A DNA stretch of 44,123 nt, taken from Caldifarciminota bacterium (GTDB taxonomy: Bacteria; Hydrothermota; UBA3073). A program made the position numbers and the translations under genes. Positions 1 through 8,167 of the stretch are shown here, one piece after another. Numbering within the stretch: position 1 is the first letter of the stretch; each line of letters starts with the position of its first letter. Location of the stretch: the NCBI GenBank assembly GCA_023129165.1, contig JAGMCL010000028.1, positions 1-44,123 on the forward strand. Direction: 5' to 3'. Below the pieces are notes generated by a model. It was not told the origin of the DNA. It ran no database searches and was given only the letters and a program-made list of their open reading frames with translations.

Positions 1-450
1 ATTGCATGTAACGTATCTGACCCGTATCATCTTACTATATCGTCTGAGTATGATGATTCGATAGCAAGATTTTATATTCATATTGAGTCAAATGATAGTG
101 ATTATGTTACTGTCATTCCATTGACAATAAAGATAGGTCCTCCTACTGGAGTTTTAGATGAGGAAGGACATTATGTTTTTAAACTTGAGCAGAACTATCC
201 AAATCCTATGAACTCTAAAACCCATATAAGGTTTCAGATACCATTAGAAAGTAAAGTTATGATAGAAATATATAACCTTGCTGGCATGCACGTAAAAACC
301 CTTATTGATAGGAAGATGAAGCCAGGAGTATATACCCTTGAATGGAAGGGTAGAGATGATAATGGAAACTTACTCCCTGTCGGCGTATACTTTTACAGGA
401 TAGATACAGGTGTGAATAAAAAGACAAGGAAATTGATAAAATTGAGATAG
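1..450 (+). CDS. C-terminal end of a secreted protein with a FlgD/T9SS-like sorting domain (partial)
   Basis: The frame is open from the first base, so this is the last 149 codons of a gene that starts before the window. The visible part is a short beta-rich stretch followed by a C-terminal domain of about 85 residues: the N-Y-P-N-P motif, a strand ending F-Q-I-P, then I-Y-N-L-A-G, a W-K-G-R-D-D-N-G turn, G-V-Y-F-Y and a basic tail ending K-L-I-K-L-R. This is the FlgD-like Ig fold used as a secretion/sorting tag in FCB-group bacteria (family knowledge). The function of the missing N-terminal part cannot be seen. The loops are short and normal here, unlike the repeat-filled loops of the carboxypeptidase just downstream. 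Confidence 0.85.
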   Translation: MACNVSDPYHLTISSEYDDSIARFYIHIESNDSDYVTVIPLTIKIGPPTGVLDEEGHYVFKLEQNYPNPMNSKTHIRFQIPLESKVMIEIYNLAGMHVKTLIDRKMKPGVYTLEWKGRDDNGNLLPVGVYFYRIDTGVNKKTRKLIKLR

Positions 451-483
451 TATCATATGACCACTTTTATCAAAATGTAGGGC

Positions 484-511
484 AAACCCTGCCTACCGGT
501 AGGCAGGGTTT
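484..511. repeat. Perfect 28-bp palindrome with CCTGCC/GGCAGG arms
   Basis: The arms AAACCCTGCCTACC and GGTAGGCAGGGTTT meet with no loop. Related CCTGCCTNCC-GGCAGG palindromes lie at about 9460-9490 and 32656-32674, so this is a dispersed palindromic repeat. There is no T-run after it, which argues against a simple intrinsic terminator for the gene ending at 450. Confidence 0.75.
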
Positions 512-592
512 AGGTTTGCATATCTGTCATTGCGAATCTGTCGCACTTCTTGATGGATGAAGTAATCTCATACCCTGGCAACAATGTTCTCT

Positions 593-753
593 GTCATTGC
601 GAGTCCGTATGGACGAAGCAATCTCATCTTGTAACAGCGTAAACGCTGTCACTCCTTTATAACATTGGGGAATATCAAGAGAAGTGACAGTCTTTAGACT
701 GTTAATGGTATAAAAATAAGATTGCCACGCTCCTGTTAGTCGCTCGCAATGAC
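593..753. mobile_element. MITE-like element, GTCATTGCGAG family, copy 1
   Basis: The 161-bp element starts GTCATTGCGAG...GAAGCAATCTCAT and ends with the inverted counterpart AAGATTGCC...CTCGCAATGAC. Inside are two small hairpins: ACAGCG/CGCTGT (about 634-649) and ACAGTCT/AGACTGT (687-702). A second copy lies at 7937-8081 with the same ends and the same internal ACAGTCTT...AATGGTA segment. It encodes no protein. Calling it a MITE is inference from the terminal inverted repeats. Confidence 0.7.
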
Positions 754-856
754 ATATACATAATAATGGTAGCCGCAGGTTCGGGGCACCACATCAAAGC
801 GGGGTCGTGCGATTGACATGTATACACTTTAAAATCTACATTAGGAGAAATACTCT

Positions 857-2434
857 ATGATTGGTCTAAAACATAAACTTTACTTTTTCATAATAACTCT
901 AATCCTTTCAATTTCAGCTCTTGCAGGACCATTTGACCCAAGGTATCATACATACGAAGAGGAACTGATAGAACTTGATTCCTTGTGTAATGAATACAGC
1001 AGCATTATGATGCTTGATACTCTCGGTTGTTCATCTGTTGATAGTATTCCAATAATTGGTGTAAAGATATCTGATAACCCTGAAACATTTGAGGATGAGC
1101 CAAGAGTTCTATTCAATGGATTACATCATGCAGAAGAATTTGTCAGTACAGAGGTTTGTATGTATCTTATAAATGAACTGCTTAGCGGATATGGGTATGA
1201 TACAGAAATAACCAGCTGGATTGATTCCATTGAGATATGGATAATACCCAACCTAAATCCTGAGGGACATAATGTAGCCATAACTGGTATAGATACTATC
1301 TGGAGGAAGAATAAGAGAGATAACAATGAAAATGGCCAGTTTGACACTGATTTTGATGGTGTTGACCTGAACAGAAATTATGACTTCAAGTGGGATATAG
1401 GTGGCTCAACTGATCCATCATCAGAATATTATAGAGGACCCTATCCATTTTCAGAGAATGAAACGAGAATAATAAGAGATCTTACACTACAAAATCAATT
1501 CATATTTGATATATGTTATCACTGTGCAAGAACAGGACTGATTGAGATAGTTTACTTCCCCTGGAGATGGCAGGGTGTTTTCAGTCCTGATAATGCAGTT
1601 ATAGAGCCAATTGCAGATAGTGTAGCACGTAGAATACCAAATTTTGCAGGAACAGGTACATATACCCCTATGTATGCTACATTATCACAGGGTGGTTCAG
1701 CCAGAAACTGGTTTTATGGTGCCATGGGAACCATTCCCCTAACAATTGAATTGAGCGAAAGATGTTATCCTCCTGGTGAATATATTGATAGTATTTGTAA
1801 GAATAACATGGGTGGTCCATACTACCTGCTAAAAAAGACGCTTTCAGGGTCGGGTATTACAGGTCATATATGTGATTCCTTGACATATACACCAATTGAG
1901 GCAGAAATAGAGGTTCTTGAGGTCACAGACTCTATTATAAAACCAAGAACGAGTGAACCTGTCTATGGAAGATTCTACAGATTGCTTGTCCCTGGTGTAT
2001 ATAACCTGAGGATAACTGCGGATGGGTATGAGGAAAAGACTATTGAAAATGTTTTAGTGGAAGATAATGGATATACATATCTGGAAATAAACCTTTCAAG
2101 TGCTGGAGGAATAGAGGAAAATGAAATACACTCTGACTATTTGTCTATTACCCCAAATCCATTCATAGGAAAGACGGTTATCAGTTATCAGTTATCAGTT
2201 ATCAGTACCACACCGATTACCGATGACCTATCACCGATCACCTTGAATATCTATGATATCACCGGTTGCCTAATTCGTAATCTTACGCCTTACGCTTCCC
2301 GCCTTACGCCTTATGAAGTAACCTGGGATGGTACTGATGATAACGGTGTAAGTCTACCCTCTGGTATATATTTCTGTAGCGGAGTTAGTAAAAGGGGTAG
2401 CTTCTGCAAGAAGATTGTTAAACTAACCGAATAA
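857..2434 (+). CDS. Secreted M14-family zinc carboxypeptidase with C-terminal sorting domain
   Basis: A 525-residue protein. A signal peptide (1-23, A-L-A before the cut) is followed by an M14 peptidase domain. Zinc ligands are H91 and E94 (H-A-E-E) and H222 (C-Y-H-C). N172-R173-N174 matches the substrate-binding Asn-Arg pair, and E298 in T-I-E-L-S matches the catalytic Glu of carboxypeptidase A. A small regulatory-like beta-sandwich follows (about 330-415), then the sorting domain (about 430-525) with N-P-F and a K-K-I-V-K-L end. It is expected to trim C-terminal residues from peptides outside the cell. AGGAG at 843-847 supports the start. Two loops of the sorting domain are built from micro-repeats: four GTTATCA units at 2177-2204 and a CGCCTTACGC-type duplication at 2283-2316. 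Confidence 0.93.
   Translation: MIGLKHKLYFFIITLILSISALAGPFDPRYHTYEEELIELDSLCNEYSSIMMLDTLGCSSVDSIPIIGVKISDNPETFEDEPRVLFNGLHHAEEFVSTEVCMYLINELLSGYGYDTEITSWIDSIEIWIIPNLNPEGHNVAITGIDTIWRKNKRDNNENGQFDTDFDGVDLNRNYDFKWDIGGSTDPSSEYYRGPYPFSENETRIIRDLTLQNQFIFDICYHCARTGLIEIVYFPWRWQGVFSPDNAVIEPIADSVARRIPNFAGTGTYTPMYATLSQGGSARNWFYGAMGTIPLTIELSERCYPPGEYIDSICKNNMGGPYYLLKKTLSGSGITGHICDSLTYTPIEAEIEVLEVTDSIIKPRTSEPVYGRFYRLLVPGVYNLRITADGYEEKTIENVLVEDNGYTYLEINLSSAGGIEENEIHSDYLSITPNPFIGKTVISYQLSVISTTPITDDLSPITLNIYDITGCLIRNLTPYASRLTPYEVTWDGTDDNGVSLPSGIYFCSGVSKRGSFCKKIVKLTE
2177..2316 (+). repeat. In-frame micro-repeats inside the carboxypeptidase sorting domain
   Basis: Four tandem GTTATCA units (2177-2204) run into ACCGATTACCGATGACC and ATCACCGATCACC, encoding the first loop of the domain. 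After the normal I-Y-D-I-T-G strand, a duplicated CGCCTTACGC-type tract (2283-2316) encodes the second loop. The frame stays open through both. The same kinds of repeat occur between genes at 31226-31311 and inside the gene at 10944-12992. Confidence 0.8.
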
Positions 2435-2436
2435 AA

Positions 2437-3633
2437 TTATTGTGACCATCGTGATGAGTACAACCCTCCACCATAGGTGAGTATCTTTCTTTGTCCTGAG
2501 CCATCCCAATGCATCGTAAAAAGTTCACGCAAGCCATTTCGATTCGAAATAAAGGTAATATGAAGTCCATCTATTGACCAGGATGGTTCCTCATTATTTC
2601 CCTGAAAGGTAAGACAGGTTCTACCCTCTCCTGTTATAAGGATAGTATATATATTTAATCTATTGTCCTCATCCATAGCTACATAAGCGATTTTATCCCC
2701 CTTAGGTGACCATCTCGGGGATGTATTATAATAGCCATTATATGTCAACCTTCTTACCCCACTGCCATCGCTTTCCATAATATAAATCTGGGGGCTTCCA
2801 GAACGGTCAGAGACAAATGCTATCTCCCTTCCAGTTGGTGACCAGGTTGGAGAAGTATCTATCGACCTATTGAAAGTGAGTCTTTTGGTTTCTTTAGTTT
2901 TCAAGTTCATAATATAGATTTCTGTGTTCCCATCCTTTGAAAGTGTGAATGCAAGCCTTTTTCCATCAGCTGAAAATGATGGTGCTGTGTTCAACCCCTC
3001 TTTATATGATATTAACTCCTTCTCTTTAGTTTCAATGTCATAAAGGTAAAGGTATAGATTATCGTTGTTGTAGGCTGAATATGCAATCTTTCTACAGTTT
3101 GGAGAAACTGCAAGAGACACGCAGAAATCATTTATATCCAGGGTGGTGGCATTAAAACCATCATAATCTGCATAAACAATTTTTTTATCATCCTTCATCT
3201 TCTTGAGGAAGAATACCTTTGTTCGTGATATTCCATTCTCGCCTGCAAGGAATCTTATTATATCGTCTGAAGCCGTATGGCATGCTTCACGTATATTTGA
3301 TAATAATAGATGATATCTCTTCTCGATGATTTTTGTCTTTCTTGGCATTTCATACACAGTAATGCAGAGTTCGTTTTCTGTTATATCACCTGATATATGT
3401 GTAACCGCATCTTCGACTATTTTAAAATATAAAGAGAATTTAAGGTCTTTTTCTATTATTTCTTTTACAGTACTTCTCATAGATTCCATTTCTAATATGG
3501 ATTGGAAATTATCGATGGTTATATTCAATTTTCTTCGTTCTCCAACCTCGAGCCTTAGCCAAACATCCTGGGAAAATAGGGGAGAGGAAGTGACGAGAAT
3601 TAAAGCGGTTAATCTGATTATTTTGTTAAACAT
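2437..3633 (-). CDS. tolB: TolB-like periplasmic beta-propeller protein
   Basis: A 398-residue protein with a signal peptide (about 1-21, ending L-F-S-Q), a TolB N-terminal alpha/beta domain (about 22-150) and a six-bladed propeller of PD40/WD40-like repeats (about 150-398). Blades show the classic P-x-W-S-P-x-G-x-x-I-A-F/Y pattern and I-Y-I-M strands. In the Tol-Pal system TolB links Pal to the inner-membrane complex and helps maintain the outer membrane. tolQ, tolR and pal are not in the window, but a TonB/TolA-like gene lies just upstream on the same strand. No Shine-Dalgarno is visible: a 9-bp tandem repeat array begins 8 bp before the start codon. The gene ends 2 bp from the convergent carboxypeptidase gene. 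Confidence 0.88.
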   Translation of the reverse strand: MFNKIIRLTALILVTSSPLFSQDVWLRLEVGERRKLNITIDNFQSILEMESMRSTVKEIIEKDLKFSLYFKIVEDAVTHISGDITENELCITVYEMPRKTKIIEKRYHLLLSNIREACHTASDDIIRFLAGENGISRTKVFFLKKMKDDKKIVYADYDGFNATTLDINDFCVSLAVSPNCRKIAYSAYNNDNLYLYLYDIETKEKELISYKEGLNTAPSFSADGKRLAFTLSKDGNTEIYIMNLKTKETKRLTFNRSIDTSPTWSPTGREIAFVSDRSGSPQIYIMESDGSGVRRLTYNGYYNTSPRWSPKGDKIAYVAMDEDNRLNIYTILITGEGRTCLTFQGNNEEPSWSIDGLHITFISNRNGLRELFTMHWDGSGQRKILTYGGGLYSSRWSQ

Positions 3634-3641
3634 ATTTATCT

Positions 3642-3758
3642 GGTTTATTGAGTTTGTTGAGTTTGTTCGGTTTATTTAGTTCATTGAGTTTACACGGTTT
3701 ATTGAGTTTATTGAGTTTGTTTAGTTTATTTAGTTCATTTGGTTTGTTTAGTTTGTCA
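3642..3758. repeat. 9-bp tandem array (about 13 units) against the tolB start
   Basis: About thirteen degenerate 9-mers of the type AGTTTATTG / GGTTTATTT / AGTTCATTT run without a break. Because the unit is three codons, the minus strand stays open and would encode a run of L-N-K, P-N-K and L-N-E triplets. The same phrase recurs in short form at about 10589-10600 and 10697-10730. The array lies where the tolB leader should be. Confidence 0.85.
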
Positions 3759-3786
3759 AGAAATCCGCAATTCGCAATCCGCAATG

Positions 3787-3860
3787 TACCAATTATCCCA
3801 TTCAACATTTAACATTAAACATACAACATTTAACATTACACATTTCACATTCACGCCCTA
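3787..3860. repeat. AACATTTAACATTAAACAT micro-repeat spacer
   Basis: The stretch is a string of AACATT, AACATTTAACATT and CACATTTCACATT variants preceded by CCGCAATTCGCAATCCGCAAT. A sister stretch of the same words lies at 4410-4540, on the other side of the TonB-like gene. No coding function is seen. Confidence 0.65.
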
Positions 3861-3867
3861 CTTTCCT

Positions 3868-4395
3868 TTACGGACTATACGAAAACTCAAAGAATACACC
3901 CAACCTGTTATTATTATATTCAAGAGGAAGAGGAGGGAGGTTCTTTGTTATGGTTACTGCCCTTTTAACAGACTGGTCAAAGAGATAATTACCTGATGTT
4001 CTATGTAGTTTTATATCCTCTATCATACCATTTCTTGTTATAAAAAAGTGCATGACTGCGGAGATTTCAGTACCTTTATAAGGATTTCTCCAATTTTCTC
4101 CTATCTTTGTAATGATTGTAGAAAGATAATAGGAATATCTAAAATTTTTATCAGTCTGGACCTTTCCTACCTCTCCCTGTGATTGACTCTCAGTAGGTTT
4201 TTCTGATTCTTTTTTCTTTTTTGTCTCTTCTTTATTAGTTCTCTCTACAACCCGGGTAGCAGGACGGGATACAATACTAACACTATAAACCTCACCCATA
4301 GGATACGCCTTCTCAACTTTTAGCAAAGGAGATAGTATTAATATAGCTACGAAACCTACGTGTAATGAAAAGGATATTAAAACCACTCTTTTCAT
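3868..4395 (-). CDS. TonB/TolA-family energy-transduction protein
   Basis: A 175-residue protein. One N-terminal membrane segment (about 6-24) is followed by a charged, Lys/Glu-rich linker (about 50-80) and a C-terminal TonB/TolA domain (about 88-175) with the pattern I-G-E-N-W-R-N-P...F-F-I-T-R-N-G-M-I-E-D-I...S-G-N-Y-L-F-D-Q-S-V-K-R-A-V. Such proteins span the periplasm and link inner-membrane motors to outer-membrane partners. Its place upstream of tolB on the same strand favours a TolA-like role, but a TonB role cannot be excluded. AAGGGT lies 6 bases before the start codon and supports it. Confidence 0.8.
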   Translation of the reverse strand: MKRVVLISFSLHVGFVAILILSPLLKVEKAYPMGEVYSVSIVSRPATRVVERTNKEETKKKKESEKPTESQSQGEVGKVQTDKNFRYSYYLSTIITKIGENWRNPYKGTEISAVMHFFITRNGMIEDIKLHRTSGNYLFDQSVKRAVTITKNLPPLPLEYNNNRLGVFFEFSYSP

Positions 4396-4409
4396 ATTTT
4401 TACCCTTAA

Positions 4410-4547
4410 ATGTCTAACATCTCGCAATAAACATTTTCCATTTAACATTTTTTCGCAACGAGGACGTTGCTCCTACCACATATAACATTTCACATTTGCC
4501 ATTCAACATTAAACGTTTAACATTAAACATTTAACATATTAAGACTT
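4410..4547. repeat. AACATT micro-repeat spacer with an embedded TAGGAGCAAC hairpin
   Basis: AACATT/CATTTAACATT words (4422-4450 and 4482-4540) flank a hairpin with arms CGCAACG and CGTTGC(T) at about 4454-4471, whose minus strand reads GTAGGAGCAACG. A relative of that word (GTAGGAGCGAC) occurs at 9435-9445. Confidence 0.55.
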
Positions 4548-5321
4548 TTAGACCTTTATTTGCTTATCATCAAATCCTGGACGTTTGAAGGTATGATGAC
4601 CAGGAAATTCCTTATTAACGCCTTCACGGATTTTATCGAGCTCAACCAGAAGAGTTAATGCATCGTCTTCAAGCTCATCACTCCAGTCATAGACAACTTT
4701 TAGAGCTTTTATTGATTTCATAATCCCAATATAGGCAATCTTTGCACTTGCATCTGCATCCTTTTGTGCAAATTCATCTGCTTCTATTTCTGTTTCCATT
4801 TTACTTTGCAAGGCACGGTGTATTTTAACCAGAATAAGTGTATGATACCAGGATATAACCTCATAGTTTACAGCTATTTTCCTGAGTTTTCCAACATCAC
4901 TTACTGCAGATGGTATTATCTCAATTCTTTTAGTAAGGTCTATTCCTTCTATATCTATTACCTCCCCTAACTTCTTAAGCAATTTTTTAGCCATTTTCAT
5001 GTATGTATTTGCGGATTTCATAAGAGGATGATTTTTAGGGTCATACTCCTTTTGTTCCACTTTAGGCAACTTTGTGAGGTCAATCCCCTGTTCTTTCGCC
5101 TTTTTATGAATTAACTTAAGGGTTTCTTCAAAGTCTTCCTTTACATCCTGCATCACAATATTCCAATCATAGGGGTCTTCACCCTTAGCCTTATGTCTGG
5201 CAAGTCTTTTCTGTTCTTTTGAATAGAGAAAGCATTTATCTGTTAATGGACATCTTTCACACCACCTATCGCAATAGTTGTAAATGCCTGATATATATTT
5301 ATCTTTTTTATCTTCTTTCAT
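4548..5321 (-). CDS. Conserved protein with N-terminal four-cysteine motif, function unknown
   Basis: A 257-residue soluble protein with no signal peptide or membrane segment. The N-terminus holds C17-x3-C21-x2-C24-P-x4-C30, a spacing suited to a metal or Fe-S site. The rest is mostly helical and charged, with a cluster of acidic residues near 185-225. I associate this Cys motif with uncharacterised proteins of Bacteroidota-like genomes, but no function is known to me. A sigma70-type promoter (5373-5401) lies upstream, so it is probably transcribed on its own. An A-T rich micro-repeat separates it from the TonB-like gene. Confidence 0.8.
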   Translation of the reverse strand: MKEDKKDKYISGIYNYCDRWCERCPLTDKCFLYSKEQKRLARHKAKGEDPYDWNIVMQDVKEDFEETLKLIHKKAKEQGIDLTKLPKVEQKEYDPKNHPLMKSANTYMKMAKKLLKKLGEVIDIEGIDLTKRIEIIPSAVSDVGKLRKIAVNYEVISWYHTLILVKIHRALQSKMETEIEADEFAQKDADASAKIAYIGIMKSIKALKVVYDWSDELEDDALTLLVELDKIREGVNKEFPGHHTFKRPGFDDKQIKV

Positions 5322-5372
5322 AGTAATTCTCTAATAGGTAATGTATTTTCTGAAGGTAAAAACCCCAATTAT

Positions 5373-5401
5373 ATTATATCACAATTTTTCTTGAATTGCA
5401 A
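5373..5401 (-). promoter_or_regulatory. Sigma70-type promoter for the Cys-motif gene
   Basis: On the minus strand TTGCAA (5396-5401) and TATAAT (5373-5378) are separated by 17 bases. The start codon at 5321 is about 50 bases downstream. Confidence 0.6.
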
Positions 5402-5444
5402 GAAAATTTTATATTAATTTTCTATGGATTAACATTATAGTAGC

Positions 5445-5463
5445 CGCAGGCTTTATGCCTGCG
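5445..5463. repeat. CGCAGGC/GCCTGCG hairpin
   Basis: Seven-bp arms with a TTTAT loop, preceded by TAGC. The TAGCCGCAGG word also occurs at 771-780, so this is a dispersed repeat lying between two divergent genes. Confidence 0.55.
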
Positions 5464-5543
5464 TATGTATATACTGATGGCTGTTAAAATTAAATCAACA
5501 TACATTAATGTTCTTTATTTACTAAATGAAGTTAAGATTTTTC

Positions 5544-5572
5544 TTGACATATTTACCAAAATAGTGTAAAAT
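5544..5572 (+). promoter_or_regulatory. Sigma70-type promoter for the transglutaminase-like gene
   Basis: TTGACA (5544-5549), a 17-base spacer and TAAAAT (5567-5572). The start codon is about 100 bases downstream, and the leader between them is an AT-rich repeat of TTTTTGATTT-like words (5600-5655). Confidence 0.7.
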
Positions 5573-5670
5573 ATTAGTGTGTATCAATGAGATTTAAGTT
5601 TAAATTTTTGATTTTTGATTTGTAATTTTGATATTTAATATTTGATTTTTAATATTACATCGGAGGTATT

Positions 5671-7887
5671 ATGGTAATGTTTTTACTATTACTTGGGATT
5701 ATTAGCTTACCTGAGGATAAAGGTATTACAGTTTCAACTGAACAGTTCAAAGTTTCTGGTGATAATACAAACGAAGTATTAATCGGAGAGCAAGCATCCT
5801 ATGATGTAAAGAAAATAATCACTGAAAGGGATAAGATAGAATGGGTGATTCTGGATTCTATTGAGTTTCGTGGCATAATTCCTGCAGGAGAGAAATGCCT
5901 TATAGAGGTGAACTCGTTTCTTGACATTACTCCTCCAATTGAAATCTATGATGCAGCCTGGGAAGCGATAGAAGCTGTTCCTGATTGGCTTAAACTTCCT
6001 CTTACAGATAAATTTTCAAGAATGGAAGACAATCTTCAACGAGATTATTCATGGCTTATAGTAAGCTCTGATGAGATATATAGGGACGAAATTGCATTTT
6101 GTGTGGCTTACATAGACCCTGTAATACTTTCTCATTACGTTACAAACCTGGATTTCTTTATTGAAAATGTACAGCGAATATATGAATATGATACGCTTCT
6201 TGATTATGTGGAACTTGTTGAATATCCTGACTACACAACTGCAAGATATAAGATCTCTGACCATGGCTCTGACACAACAGATGTTGAGATACCTTATGAG
6301 AGGTATTACTGGGATATAGTACATCCAATAATATCTGATGAGGCACCACTCTATATAAATCCAGGGACCGGTTCCGAGGCAGAACCTCCCCTTGGGAGAT
6401 TCTGGAGGGAGTATATATTTGAGTATCCTGATACTGCAGAAAGGACAGTATGGAATTGGTCAGATCCGCCAACAGATACAATTTATGCAGGATTTGTCTC
6501 ACCAATTCTCCGTGATGAACTCAACGGTGTTGGAGTATTGTGGGATGGAAGAACTGATATAATTGATGGAAGTGCAATTGGTGTAATTACTCAATGGATA
6601 CAGGACATTATGGTCTTTAATTCAGGCTTCGGATTTGCAAGGCCTATACAACCTGTTAGAATATATCATATTCATGTAGGCAGGTGTGGGGAGCATGCAG
6701 ATATCACGGCAGCAGCAGGAAGGGCATGTCTTATACCCACAAATAGCCCCTTAAGTATGTGCAATGACCATACCTGGAATGAATGGTATGACACTCAATG
6801 GAGGGGTTGGGAGCCTGTAAACGGCTTTATAAACTCAACATACCACTATGAAGGCTGGGGGTGGAACATTGTTTTGCCATTCAACTTTAGTGGAGATGGA
6901 TATATCTGGGATGTAACTGAGAGATACAGTGATATCTGTACCCTCACTGTAGGTGTAAATGATTTATACGGCAATCCTGTTGATGGTGCTATGGTTACAC
7001 TTGCAAGTACACCCAATAGTGGTTCGGGTTTATATTATGCAGGTTGGCACTATACAGGTTCTGATGGAACATGCCAATTTATCATTGGAGATAATAAGCC
7101 CTATTACGCAAGAATAGACGCATCAATTGGCTATTACCCGGATTCTGGCTATGTAACTGAAGTTATAACAAACAGCGTGACAGGACAACACTATTTCTGG
7201 TCTTATAACCTTTCGGGTAGTATGCCTTATTTGACGATAAATCCTGATACTCTACCTGATGAGCCAGATTCAATATATAAGGTTGAGTTAGAATTCCTTG
7301 TAGATAATGAGATAAAAAGGGGGAAAACACGCTTTGAAAACGAACTTGATATACAACAGGAATTTGCAAGATTAATAGAACCTGGAAATATTGATTTCTT
7401 CATTTGTGATTCATCCAACTATTCAATCTATTTCCAGGGACAGAGTCCTTTTAATGCATTTTGTATTGGAGAAGATGTAATCTCAGGAAATATAAGTTTT
7501 ATTTTACCAGAAGAAGGTAAATGGTATGCTGTATTATCAAATGAGGATGAATTGAAGGTTGGGGAGATTGTCTCATTACAGTCAAGACTGTATATAAATG
7601 AATCATATGGAGTTGAGGTTGAAAGATATCCACTTACATTCTCCCTATCACCAAATCCAACCCGCTCTTCAGTAGATATCAATTTGACACTGCCAAAGAG
7701 TGAGAATATATCAATTAATATATATGATTTGAGTGGTAGATATGTTATTAAGATTATAAAGGGTCAATTATCAAAGGGTTATCATAACATTAAATTTGAT
7801 GGAAGAGATTTACCAGGAGGTATTTACTTTGTACGCCTTACTGCAGGAAGAGATGATATTACGAAAAAAGTAGTGGTTATAAGATAG
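5671..7887 (+). CDS. Secreted transglutaminase-like protein with C-terminal sorting domain
   Basis: A 738-residue protein. The N-terminal hydrophobic stretch is short (about 2-13). The central domain has the transglutaminase signature: C339 in G-R-C-G-E-H-A, then H367 in D-H-T-W-N-E-W-Y, then G-W-E-P-V-N where the third catalytic Asp is expected, so E381 or N384 stands in its place. Downstream are a regulatory-like Ig domain (about 425-500) and the sorting domain (about 650-738, N-P-T-R-S...K-K-V-V-V-I-R). The family includes cysteine-protease-like hydrolases and crosslinkers; which activity applies here is unknown. GGAGG at 5662-5666 fixes the start. The loops of its sorting domain are free of repeats. 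Confidence 0.85.
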   Translation: MVMFLLLLGIISLPEDKGITVSTEQFKVSGDNTNEVLIGEQASYDVKKIITERDKIEWVILDSIEFRGIIPAGEKCLIEVNSFLDITPPIEIYDAAWEAIEAVPDWLKLPLTDKFSRMEDNLQRDYSWLIVSSDEIYRDEIAFCVAYIDPVILSHYVTNLDFFIENVQRIYEYDTLLDYVELVEYPDYTTARYKISDHGSDTTDVEIPYERYYWDIVHPIISDEAPLYINPGTGSEAEPPLGRFWREYIFEYPDTAERTVWNWSDPPTDTIYAGFVSPILRDELNGVGVLWDGRTDIIDGSAIGVITQWIQDIMVFNSGFGFARPIQPVRIYHIHVGRCGEHADITAAAGRACLIPTNSPLSMCNDHTWNEWYDTQWRGWEPVNGFINSTYHYEGWGWNIVLPFNFSGDGYIWDVTERYSDICTLTVGVNDLYGNPVDGAMVTLASTPNSGSGLYYAGWHYTGSDGTCQFIIGDNKPYYARIDASIGYYPDSGYVTEVITNSVTGQHYFWSYNLSGSMPYLTINPDTLPDEPDSIYKVELEFLVDNEIKRGKTRFENELDIQQEFARLIEPGNIDFFICDSSNYSIYFQGQSPFNAFCIGEDVISGNISFILPEEGKWYAVLSNEDELKVGEIVSLQSRLYINESYGVEVERYPLTFSLSPNPTRSSVDINLTLPKSENISINIYDLSGRYVIKIIKGQLSKGYHNIKFDGRDLPGGIYFVRLTAGRDDITKKVVVIR

Positions 7888-7936
7888 TATCTTATGGCCA
7901 TATGGGAATATAGGTGGTTGAAATATTTATTATTTA

Positions 7937-8081
7937 GTCATTGCGAGTGATAGCGAAGCAATCTCATACCTTAGATTCAAGGTATAATCAATAAGAACGA
8001 CAGTCTTCATAATGGTAAGTTTATAATTATGTAAAACAATGAGATTGCCACATCCTGATTGTCATCAGGATTCGCAATGAC
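7937..8081. mobile_element. MITE-like element, GTCATTGCGAG family, copy 2
   Basis: The 145-bp element starts GTCATTGCGAGTGATAGCGA and ends with the inverted ATGAGATTGCC...TCGCAATGAC. It shares internal ACAGTCTTCATAATGGTA with copy 1 (593-753). It sits between the convergent ends of the transglutaminase-like and PlsY-fusion genes. Confidence 0.72.
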
Positions 8082-8167
8082 ACACTCCTGTAATTGCAAT
8101 GAGCAGAACGACCCGCCTGCTGCGGTCCTTAAGTATCCGTATGAACGGATAAGTGAAGGCATACTAT

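Larger units (their letters stand above)
451..856. repeat. Repeat-filled spacer (406 bp)
   Basis: No gene is seen in this stretch. It holds a perfect 28-bp palindrome at 484-511 (centre CCTACCGGTAGG), a partial GTCATTGCGA...GTAATCTCAT half-element at 526-572, a complete GTCATTGCGAG element at 593-753, and a tail containing TAGCCGCAGG (771-780) that recurs at 5441-5450. The ribosome binding site of the next gene (AGGAG at 843-847) closes the stretch. Confidence 0.7.

Noticed and set aside
484..511. Intrinsic terminator for the first gene
   Set aside because: A perfect palindrome, but no T-run follows and the same palindrome family occurs elsewhere away from gene ends.
813..835. TTGACA promoter before the carboxypeptidase gene
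   Set aside because: TTGACA is present at 813-818, but no -10-like hexamer lies at a usable distance.
3626..3808. 60-residue Asn/Lys/Leu-rich ORF
   Set aside because: It is the translation of a 9-bp tandem repeat; the composition is not protein-like. Kept only as a repeat and a possible coupling frame.
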